64,000 nucleotides of DNA from Thecamonas trahens ATCC 50062 (lineage: Eukaryota; Apusozoa; Apusomonadida; Apusomonadidae). Position 1 is the stretch's first letter. Each line of letters begins with the position of its first letter. Positions 9,106-16,841 of the stretch are shown here, piece after piece. The stretch is taken from NCBI RefSeq assembly GCF_000142905.1, contig NW_013657662.1:375328-439327 (forward strand), in the 5' to 3' direction. The notes beneath the pieces were generated by a model. The model searched no databases and was not told the DNA's origin. It was given only the letters and a program-made list of their open reading frames with translations. The translations under genes and the position numbers were made by a program.

Positions 9106-10619
9106 CTACTGCAGCCGGAACGCATGGATCGAAGGCAGGAGGGTGCGGACGGCGCTGGCGAGCCGTGTATAGTCGTCCATGGTGTTGTAGATATGTGCCG
9201 AGATGCGGACGTAGAGCTTGCCGTCGCGCGATTTGACCGGCACCTCGATGTTGTGCTCGTGGAAGAGCCAGTCTTGCAGCACGTCAGCCAGGACGCCGAT
9301 AGGAACGTCATCGCGGCCGCCGGTCACGACCTTGTGGCCGACAACTGCCTGCGGAAGCTCGACAGTGGCCAGGCTTGTTCCGTTGTGGACCGCCGGCGGA
9401 TCCAGGACGCCGGTGCCCCACTCGGCTGAGAGCAGCTCGGAGGCAGCGCGGAGGAGGCCGTGCATGTGCTGCCGGACAGCGTCAACGCCGAGCGCCTCCC
9501 ACAGTGCGACTGCATACGGCAGCGTCAGTGCTGGCGCGTAGGAGCGGGTACCGTCCCAGCCAAACTTGGCGTGGAGCGTTGCTTGCGGACCGGTGTAGCC
9601 ATGCGAGATGACCGGTGGTAGCACCGCGTCGCGCGCCTCCTCGCTCACCCGCTCTGGGTTGGCCCACAGGAAGCCGACGCCACGCGGTGCCGAGAACCAC
9701 TTGTGGCACGAGCCGACGTACCAGTGAGAGAGACAAGCATCCGGAGTAAGCGTTAGATCTTGTGCCAGCAGGCCGTGGGCACCGTCAACCACAAGCGGTA
9801 CGTCGTGGCGAGCAAAGACGGCTGCCAGCTCGTCCAGCGGCGCAACAAGCGCCGAGTTGGACGCGACGTGGTCGATGATCGCCGCCGCAGGGCGAGTCGG
9901 CGCAGCATCCATGGCTGCACTCACGGCAGCGGCCACAAACGACGGATGGAGCGAGGGGAGCGGAATGTCGACGACGAGCGGCTCGGTCCCGGTGAGGGCA
10001 CGAGCGATCTTGGGCGTCGATGCGTAGACAGACGAGAGGACAAGAATGGGTGCGCCGGGAGAAGCCGACGCAGTAGCGGCAGCAAGTGCGTTGATGGCGG
10101 TGGTCGGGTTGGGGACAAGGACCAGATCCTGCGGTGATGCGCCTACAAACGAGGCCAGTGCGTGGGTGGCATCGCCGAGCCGGCCAAACAGCTCGCGATC
10201 AAAGAAGGCGAGCGGCTGTGACGAGGCGTGTGCCTCCCACGCGGCGGCCACCTTTGCCAGCGGCGTTGCCACCCCGCCAAACGCGCCGTGATTGATAAAC
10301 GTGCCCCACTTGCTGTCGATGCAGAAGAGAGACCGCAGCGCAGCCGCGGCCTCGTCCGGTGGCGCGCTGAGAATGGCCGGCAGCGCCGTGCCGGGCGCCT
10401 CAGTGACAACCTCCGCAGCGGATGCGCCGAGTCCGGTAGCGCCGCAGCCGGCTCGTCCACCGGCGGCAGCGATGGCGGCGGCGGCATCGGCGTGTGGCTG
10501 GCCGGATCCTGGCTCACGATGGCGTCGAGCTCGGCATACCGCAGCTGCGGATGCGCCCACGACGACGACCAGGCGACCGGAGCAAAGCCTGCGAGGGCGG
10601 TGGAGCAGCGGCGGAGCAT
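9106..10619 (-). CDS. PLP-dependent class V aminotransferase-like enzyme (isopenicillin-N-epimerase-like)
   Basis: The main frame (10410-9106) encodes a fold-type I PLP enzyme. INHGAFGGVATPLAKV, VDGAHGLLAQ and the Schiff-base segment GSCHKWFSAPRGVGFLWA are characteristic of the isopenicillin N epimerase/cysteine desulfurase-like branch. The likely start is the ATG at 10619 in another frame, giving MLRRCSTALAGFAPVAW, which looks like a mitochondrial presequence. The two frames can be joined by a 107-nt phase-0 intron (10517-10411, donor GTGAGC, acceptor GCGGAG), giving 468 residues. The acceptor lacks a pyrimidine tract, so a frameshift error is the alternative. Substrate unknown. A run of 18 C (coding strand) lies 14 nt upstream of the start. 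Confidence 0.8.
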
Positions 10620-10632
10620 ATGTGTATGGTAC

Positions 10633-10650
10633 GGGGGGGGGGGGGGGGGG
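10633..10650. repeat. Run of 18 G (C tract upstream of the minus-strand aminotransferase gene)
   Basis: Uninterrupted G18 on the plus strand, 14 nt 5' of the start codon at 10619 on the minus strand. It belongs to a set of long C tracts (coding-strand sense) found in leaders across the window. Confidence 0.95.
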
Positions 10651-10789
10651 CAAGAAGAGTTGGGTGTGTGGGGCTGGTAAGAGAACAAGGTATGTGCGTT
10701 GTGTGTGTGTGCATGTGTGTGTGAGGGGGGAGGGGGCGAGAGTAGTACGATCAACACTGAAAAGCATCAAAAAGCATCAAGAAACGGGC

Positions 10790-10925
10790 CCAAAACTTGA
10801 AAAATAATGCTTTTATATATTTTGGTATTGAAATCTATTTATACATTAAAAATAGCACTTTAAAGTTGTAAAGACATATTATTTTAGTTTTGCATTTATA
10901 TAAGTATATAGTTAGAATTGGGAGT
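10790..10925. other. AT-rich island in a GC-rich genome, with a possible short relic frame downstream
   Basis: About 135 bases made mostly of A and T (for example TTTTATATATTTTGGTATTG), in sharp contrast to the surrounding high-GC DNA. No gene is evident in it. Between the island and the PEP carboxylase gene (10926-11190) lies more ordinary sequence with an ATG at about 11018 followed by a donor-like CAGGTAAAC, and a coding-like frame near 11120-11175 (GANGEVHNIWESQYQYKL) that runs into the antisense end of the PEPC gene. I cannot assemble a convincing gene from these pieces. Confidence 0.6.
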
Positions 10926-11190
10926 TGTTTTTATCGGCCAATCTTGTTCCTCGCACTTCACAACCCTTTCAGCCCCCCTTCTCGCGTGTGCAGCACGGCA
11001 GCATCTTACTCCTCACAATGTCTGAGCATCCTCTGCAGGTAAACTGGTCATGTGGTTGGATAGGACAGCATCATCGTAGATGAGGAGCTAGCGTCGATAA
11101 ACCTTTTTTATCGGGCATGGCGCCAACGGCGAGGTGCACAACATCTGGGAGTCGCAGTATCAGTACAAGCTAGTAGACGGCTACAAGTCA

Positions 11191-14100
11191 TCACCCGGTC
11201 GTGCGAAGACCAGAGGCAATGGCGTTGACAGTTGAGAGCAGCGGCGGCAAGACGGCGTCGGCACTGACAGAGTCGCCTGACGCCACGAGACCGCGCCAGT
11301 GCTTGAGGAGCGCGATCTGCTCGGCATGCAGCTCGCGAAGGCCGCGGTCCCGAAGCTGGACAGTGTGGTGCATGCGCGGCCGACGGAGCGCAAGCGGAAC
11401 ATCGTCGTACAGAACCTGCAGCACGCTGTCGGTCCGCACAAACTCGTTGTGAATGAGAGAGCCAATGGCGTCGCGCGCGGCGTCCGACGAGACCAGCGAG
11501 CCGTAGTCGCGGACGATCGGAAGCGAGACCGAGGCAAGCGAGGCCTCGATGTTGCCGATGACGTACTGGAGGAAGGGCCAGTCACGTACAGCAGCACGAA
11601 ACCGTTCAAAGTTGTGCGGCTCGGCTTCGGCAAGCTCGTGGAGAACCGTGCCGACACCGTACCACGACGGGAGATAGACTCGCGATTGGGTCCACGCAAA
11701 GGTCCACGGGATAGCGCGCAGGTCGGCAAGCGTGCGCTGGCCGGTCCGCCGCGATGGGCGCGACCCAAACACGCCGTGCTCAAGCGCGTCAATGGGCGTG
11801 CCTTCGGAAAAGTACGTCATGAATTGTGGGTGTGAGATGAGCTCGGCGTACGCCCAATGTGCCCGCTTGGCGAGGTCCTCGACGACCGGCGCCAGCTCGT
11901 GCTCGGTACTGGCCGCGCTCGCGCCGCGGGCGGCGACGCCAGTCACGCCCGCGGTGAGCAGCTCGAGGTTGTACGTTGCCGTCCCAACGTTCGAGTACTT
12001 GGCGGCAATCGACTCGCCTTGCTCAGTGACGCGGATGGCGGCGGCTTCGGGGCCGCCCACCGGGAGCGCGTCGAGGAACCGGTGTGTTGGTCCGGCGCCG
12101 CGTGAGACGGTTCCACCGCGGCCATGGAAGAAGACAACGTCGACACCAGCATCTGCGCACACCTGCGAGAGCTTGCGTTGCGCTACGTGGAGATGCCATT
12201 GCGACGACAGAATGCCGCCGTCCTTGCACGAGTCCGAGTACCCTACCATGACCTGGCATCGTGGCCGGTCGTAGCCGTGAATTGCTTGCTGCAGCGCAAG
12301 CGAGCGCTGTGTCACCGGATGGGCAAGAAACGCGCTCATGATCTCCGGCGACCGCTCCAAATCGCCGACGGTCTCAAAGAGCGGAACCACTGGAACTATG
12401 CATGCGTTGCCCGGCTCGGTCTTCAGCTCGCCGAGCGAGCCCGAGCCCGAGCCAAAGTGTTCGGCGAGCGTTGCTGGCGGGCCGACAAGGCCGGACTCCT
12501 TGCCGAGAACGTAAACGGCGAGCAAGTCCGAGAGCGAGCGAGTCATCGAGACGATGAACGAGCCAATACCTGCGATGCCGTGGATAGATGCGTGGCGCGC
12601 AACAACACGGTGCGCATCCAGAACAGTCTTGGCTTGCGGCGCGAGGGCGGCGTGGGGATGGGCGAGCGGGCGCAGCGAGTCCAGCTCGCGATTAAGCACC
12701 TCCACCCGACTGGCCTCGTCCCACTCGCCCGCGCTCGGTGGGAGAGAGACACCGCCGACAGAAAGAAGTGACCAAAGCGCATGCTCGTGCATTGTCGAGT
12801 TCTCACGGACGTCGAGGGCTGCAAGATGAAAGCCAAAGACTTGGACAGCACGCTCTATTGGTGCCACGTGTGTATCGGCAATCTTGCCCGCACCGACCGC
12901 GTCGAGCGAGGCGCCCAGTATCTGCAAGTCGGCCAGCAGTTCCGCCGGCGACGTGTAGTGGAGACCCGATGCGAGAGCCTCGGCAGACGTTGGCAGCCGC
13001 AGCAGCATGTATCCAATCATCTCTCGCCACGGCTCGCCCGGATTGCGCTCGGTCGGCCAAGCCCCGGCGGGCAGGCTCTTGCGCAGCGGCGCAAGGTTCT
13101 CGTTTGCCTCGGCCAGTGCATTGAGCAGCATCGATGGCGGTGGCGCCCGACGGGCAGAGAGCGACAGCTTGGCGACTAGCTTTTCCAGTTCGGCGCGGTG
13201 GACGTCGAGTGCGCCCTGGCGCAGCTCAAGCAGCGTCTCGGCGGTCACGCTGGCTGTCACACCGGGATGCCCGTCGCGGTCGCCGCCGACCCACGAGCCA
13301 AACGAAATGCGCGGAAGGCTGCCGGGTGACCGCACGAGGGCGCCGTCAAAACCGGCGTCCTCAAATGCAGTCCGCAGCCGGGCGTCGAGCTGCGGAAGGA
13401 CGGCCGGAAACTTGTGCCGGAGGTAAGCCTGGACGGCGCGGCGCTCAGAGGTGACGTCCAGTTTCTTCAGCCGCAGATCGCCAGTCCGCCACAGGATGGC
13501 GAGCGCAGCCTGGATGTCGCTAGTGATTTGGTCCTGCTCCCACTTTGTCCACACTGTCGACTCACGCTTGAAGAGTAGGAGGTATAGCTCGCGCAGCTGC
13601 TCGACCATTGTCTGGCGCTTGGCTTCAGTCGGATGCGCGGTGAGGACCGGCTCGACGTGTACCGAGGCAAGGAGCTCCGCTGCCTGAGCCGAGTTGAGCC
13701 CGCGATCGCCCAGTCGAGCAAAGACCGAGCCAAAGAGCCCGTTCTCCGCCGCCAGACCGTGCGCACCCTCGCGATGGCGCCGGCCCTGCGCCGCGGCGTT
13801 CTCCTCCACCATGTTGAGGAGCTGAAACGAGAGCGAGAGCGCCTGAACGAGCTTGCGCCGTTGGCCGATGTCCAAGGCGGCTGAGGCCGGCGCAGCGCTA
13901 TCGGCTGCGCCATTGACCCACGGCAGACGCGCCGCTACCTCGCCGTACCCGTCGGCCTTGAGGACCTCGGCAAGACGTGAGACCATGAATGTCACATCGG
14001 CCTCGACCTTGTTCTGGTCAGCCTGCCGCCGGGCTGCGGCCTCTTCCACAGGCGTGTCCGTCGCCGCCGCCGTCGCTGCTGCTGCCGCCACGGCGGAGCC

Positions 14101-14202
14101 CTGCCTGGCGTGGACCGCCATTCCCACAGCCTGGCACCGCGCAAGCACCCGTACCGCATGCGTCCGTACAGCCTGGCCTGCTGCACTTGCCACACGAATC
14201 AT
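11191..14202 (-). CDS. ppc: Phosphoenolpyruvate carboxylase
   Basis: An uninterrupted frame of 1003 codons. PEPC adds bicarbonate to phosphoenolpyruvate to give oxaloacetate and phosphate. Signatures in order: VLTAHPTEAKRQTMVEQLRE (catalytic His, about residue 200), GSWVGGDRDGHPGVT (about 300), MVGYSDSCKDGGILSSQW (about 665), FHGRGGTVSRGAGPTHRF (active-site loop, about 695) and a C-terminal GLRTTG, equivalent to the conserved NTG end. The loop reads GGTVSRGAGPTH rather than the common GGxxGRGGGPTH, and SDSCKD replaces SDSGKD; both are mild departures. The first 60 residues are Ala/Arg-rich and could target mitochondria (inference). It lacks the N-terminal serine phosphorylation motif I associate with plant-type enzymes. 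PEPC is unusual in a heterotrophic eukaryote. Confidence 0.93.
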   Translation of the reverse strand: MIRVASAAGQAVRTHAVRVLARCQAVGMAVHARQGSAVAAAAATAAATDTPVEEAAARRQADQNKVEADVTFMVSRLAEVLKADGYGEVAARLPWVNGAADSAAPASAALDIGQRRKLVQALSLSFQLLNMVEENAAAQGRRHREGAHGLAAENGLFGSVFARLGDRGLNSAQAAELLASVHVEPVLTAHPTEAKRQTMVEQLRELYLLLFKRESTVWTKWEQDQITSDIQAALAILWRTGDLRLKKLDVTSERRAVQAYLRHKFPAVLPQLDARLRTAFEDAGFDGALVRSPGSLPRISFGSWVGGDRDGHPGVTASVTAETLLELRQGALDVHRAELEKLVAKLSLSARRAPPPSMLLNALAEANENLAPLRKSLPAGAWPTERNPGEPWREMIGYMLLRLPTSAEALASGLHYTSPAELLADLQILGASLDAVGAGKIADTHVAPIERAVQVFGFHLAALDVRENSTMHEHALWSLLSVGGVSLPPSAGEWDEASRVEVLNRELDSLRPLAHPHAALAPQAKTVLDAHRVVARHASIHGIAGIGSFIVSMTRSLSDLLAVYVLGKESGLVGPPATLAEHFGSGSGSLGELKTEPGNACIVPVVPLFETVGDLERSPEIMSAFLAHPVTQRSLALQQAIHGYDRPRCQVMVGYSDSCKDGGILSSQWHLHVAQRKLSQVCADAGVDVVFFHGRGGTVSRGAGPTHRFLDALPVGGPEAAAIRVTEQGESIAAKYSNVGTATYNLELLTAGVTGVAARGASAASTEHELAPVVEDLAKRAHWAYAELISHPQFMTYFSEGTPIDALEHGVFGSRPSRRTGQRTLADLRAIPWTFAWTQSRVYLPSWYGVGTVLHELAEAEPHNFERFRAAVRDWPFLQYVIGNIEASLASVSLPIVRDYGSLVSSDAARDAIGSLIHNEFVRTDSVLQVLYDDVPLALRRPRMHHTVQLRDRGLRELHAEQIALLKHWRGLVASGDSVSADAVLPPLLSTVNAIASGLRTTG

Positions 14203-14372
14203 TTCTTGAGTTCCTGGGGTTGCCCGCGGGAGTCGAGTGACGTGTGTGCTTGTATGTTATGCATTCGTGTGTGCTCGTGTGTGTCCGCGTGGGCATGCTG
14301 TGGCGTGCCGCATCATTCCACACACATCTCGAACACTCGCCCGCACAGTTTGGCCACATACATTGTCATTGG

Positions 14373-15341
14373 CTATGGATCAAAGGCAGCGAGAATCAGC
14401 GCCGTGGCGATAGCGGCGGCGAGAAGAACCCGGAACGAGGTCGGGAAGCGCGACGACGACGGCGGCGCCACATGGACCATGTCTGGGAGCAGATGTGTGA
14501 TGGCCATGGCGGAGAGGACGCCTGCGGCGGTGGTGAGGACCGAGCCCTGGAACACAGTGTTGCGCACAAGTCGTGCCGGGAGCAGAATGCCGAGCAAGAC
14601 CCCGATGGCGTTGGACAAAGCCGACACGCCGACGAGAAGCACGTCGGCAGTCGTCACCTTGGAGTGCGCCATTGCTAGCGGGAGGGTGGTTGAAAAGCCG
14701 ACAACCCCCGTGTGCGCCGCAATCGCGCCCGCCAGCAGCAGTGCTGGCGCAAGCGCCCGCAGCGCAAGCACATACAGCGAAACGCCTGCTGGAATGGCGT
14801 GGAGGCACACTCCGACGGTTCCGGCGTAGAGCGTCGCCCGAGGCGATCGCTTCCGCTGTGGCACACTCTCAGTCTTTGGCTCGTCCGCCCTTCCGTTCTC
14901 AAGATCAAGGGTGTTGATCGTCGGGCTGAAGCGCAGCGGTGAAGCCTCACCGACAAGCGGCGCGGACACCGGGCCTGCAGCTGCCGCTGCCGCGGTTGCC
15001 GCAGGGCATTTTGAGTGGTCGTGACCAATGTGACCGATGAGGTCGGCGACCATCATGATGAGCGCGCCGACCACCAGTAGCCCGCCACCGAGAAGTGCGG
15101 CCCACCGTGGCGAGTCGTCGCCGTCTGTCAGCAGTTCCAGACCCTCCGGCCACATGTGTGCGAGCGAGAGGGTAAGCATGGCCCCAGCGGCAGCGGCATT
15201 GGCCAGCGCCAGCCGACCAGCGCCAGCACCACGCCCAGCCTTAGTACGGACCATCCACGGCGCAGCGGCTCCGCCAGCATACAGCAGGCCGGTCGCCAGC
15301 GCCAGGCCAACCGCAGTTGCTTCTTCTTGTGCAAACTTCAT
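14373..15341 (-). CDS. ZIP-like divalent metal transporter
   Basis: 322 residues from ATG 15341 (MKFAQEEATAVGL). Seven to eight hydrophobic segments are visible: VGLALATGLLYAGGAAAPWM, LALANAAAAGAMLTLSLAHM, a pair around LLGGGLLVVGALIMMVADL, a long variable loop with the metal-ligand-like GHIGHDHSKC, then LYAGTVGVCLHAIPAGVSLYV, ALLLAGAIAAHTGVVGFSTTL, LLVGVSALSNAIGVLLGILL, VLSAMAITHLLPDMV and a C-terminal TM. HMWPEG and HAIPAG resemble ZIP histidine motifs, and the loop histidines fit ZIP transporters moving zinc, iron or manganese into the cytosol. The usual Glu of the TM4 HxxPEG site is Ala here, so specificity or activity may differ. Confidence 0.75.
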   Translation of the reverse strand: MKFAQEEATAVGLALATGLLYAGGAAAPWMVRTKAGRGAGAGRLALANAAAAGAMLTLSLAHMWPEGLELLTDGDDSPRWAALLGGGLLVVGALIMMVADLIGHIGHDHSKCPAATAAAAAAGPVSAPLVGEASPLRFSPTINTLDLENGRADEPKTESVPQRKRSPRATLYAGTVGVCLHAIPAGVSLYVLALRALAPALLLAGAIAAHTGVVGFSTTLPLAMAHSKVTTADVLLVGVSALSNAIGVLLGILLPARLVRNTVFQGSVLTTAAGVLSAMAITHLLPDMVHVAPPSSSRFPTSFRVLLAAAIATALILAAFDP

Positions 15342-15643
15342 CGCCCCCCTCCCCTTCCTCCTGTGGACTCGAGTGTGGTCGGCTCCGTGAGTGTGACTTG
15401 AGTTGGCAGTCCGATGCTTCTCTTTCGCAACACTCCGCCACATCACCACCGCTGCTCCGCCACATGCTGGCTTGCGGTCGGCGACCGCTGCTCCACCACC
15501 CTGTCAACTAAATCCAGCCCCCCCCCCCTCCCCCTTTGTTGCATTTGCTTTGATTCGACCAACTTGCTCACCCCGGGGCACCACGCTCCTCCTGCCCACA
15601 GCCCACAGCCCTTGCCAAGACCAAACACGCCACTCTACCCCCC

Positions 15644-16621
15644 ATGCCCGTGGTTCGGGTCAAGGGTACGCCTACCTTTGCCCTCTCCTTCCCTTCCTTT
15701 CCTTTCCCTTCCCTCCTCCCTCCCCTCACCCGCCTGCTCCATCCTCACGCCCACGCAGTCTTTGCGCTCTCCGAGCTGCGCGCCAAGCTCGCTGCGCCCG
15801 CGCTTCGCCTGACCTATGGCGGCGCCACGGTAGCCGCAGATGCCGCCGGCCCTGCAGATGATGACGCAGACTCGTGCATGCTGGTGTGGAACCAGTCGTT
15901 CGAGATGAAGACCTCGTCGGGGCCATCCCCGGCGGCACCAGGCCTGGCCGGCGATGATGCCCAGCTGCTGGTGGAGCTCGTCGACGACGGTAGCGTTGTC
16001 GGTGTCGCGGCGGTCGATGTGGAGTATCTGCGCGCAAGCCACGCCGCGCTGCCACGCATCGAGCGGCGTCACAAGTACCCGCAAAAGTCCTACAAGCTCG
16101 TTCTCCTCCAGCCCGCGTCGCTGCCGTCCGGCGCGCCTGTTGCCGTCCGCGAGTCCTCGATCGCGCCGTCTGGCGCCCGCCCCGTCGCCCGCCTCAAGCT
16201 CGCACTGCAGATCTTGCTCAAGCCGTCGCGATCGTCGGCCGCCACTGTTGGCGGCTCGTCATCGGGCGCAGGCGCTTCGCTCTCGCCGCCGCCGTCGCCG
16301 AGCTCGCGCGGCCAGCATCCGCGGTCGCCGCCGCCATCGCGCTCGCCATCGTACGCTGATCTGGAGCTCGCTCTCTCCAAAGCCCACGTCCGCAATGCGC
16401 TGTTAGAAGCTCAGAACAACACACTCACTGAGCGGATCCGCAGCCTCGAGGCCGAGCTCGCCGCCGCGCAAGCCACCTCAGGCGCACCCACCGGCCCCGA
16501 CCGTCCGCCGCTTGCTGCGCTTACAGCCACTTCCACCACCAACAATACTGCAGCATCGGTCAGCAAGCTCCAGCATGCGCTCGACGACCTCGAGGGTCGA
16601 GTCCACGGCCTTCTCGCGTGA
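15644..16621 (+). CDS. C2-like domain protein with C-terminal coiled coil
   Basis: Exons 15644-15665 and 15759-16621 with a 93-nt intron (donor GTACGC, acceptor CACGCAG; length divisible by three). The product is 294 residues. The first 190 residues start MPVVRVKVFALSELRAK and look like a C2-type beta sandwich (LRLTYGG, LVWNQSFEMKT, LLVELVDDGSVVGVAAVDV), with long insertions. A Ser/Pro-rich linker follows, then a heptad-containing helix (LELALSKAHVRNALLEAQNN through RIRSLEAELAAAQ), predicted coiled coil, and a second short coil near the end. Such proteins commonly act as membrane-associated scaffolds. I do not recognise a specific orthologue. A C tract lies about 115 nt upstream. Confidence 0.65.
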   Translation: MPVVRVKGTPTFALSFPSFPFPSLLPPLTRLLHPHAHAVFALSELRAKLAAPALRLTYGGATVAADAAGPADDDADSCMLVWNQSFEMKTSSGPSPAAPGLAGDDAQLLVELVDDGSVVGVAAVDVEYLRASHAALPRIERRHKYPQKSYKLVLLQPASLPSGAPVAVRESSIAPSGARPVARLKLALQILLKPSRSSAATVGGSSSGAGASLSPPPSPSSRGQHPRSPPPSRSPSYADLELALSKAHVRNALLEAQNNTLTERIRSLEAELAAAQATSGAPTGPDRPPLAALTATSTTNNTAASVSKLQHALDDLEGRVHGLLA

Positions 16622-16798
16622 GTGAATGATGGCAGCCGTGCGTCCATCCGTCGTTTCCGGCCCGTCCGCCGTTTCCGGGCGGACGTTGTGGACAGTGTTG
16701 CGGAGGGTTTCCGTTTTTTTTCCTGCACGCATTCATCAGCCACAGAACAGCAGACAGCCCGCCGTGCAACAGGGTCCACTACCTCCCCCTCCCTCCCT

Positions 16799-16817
16799 CC
16801 CCCCCCCCCCCCCCCCC
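16799..16817. repeat. Run of 19 C, 25 nt upstream of the receptor-cyclase start
   Basis: Uninterrupted C19 directly preceding the leader of the gene starting at 16842. It is one of the longest members of the leader C-tract set. Confidence 0.95.
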
Positions 16818-16841
16818 GGAGCCTTATTGTAGCATTCCATA

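Noticed and set aside
10620-10770. Longer N terminus for the aminotransferase through the C18 tract
   Set aside because: Translation through the homopolymer gives Pro-rich sequence with no support; ATG 10619 gives a credible presequence.
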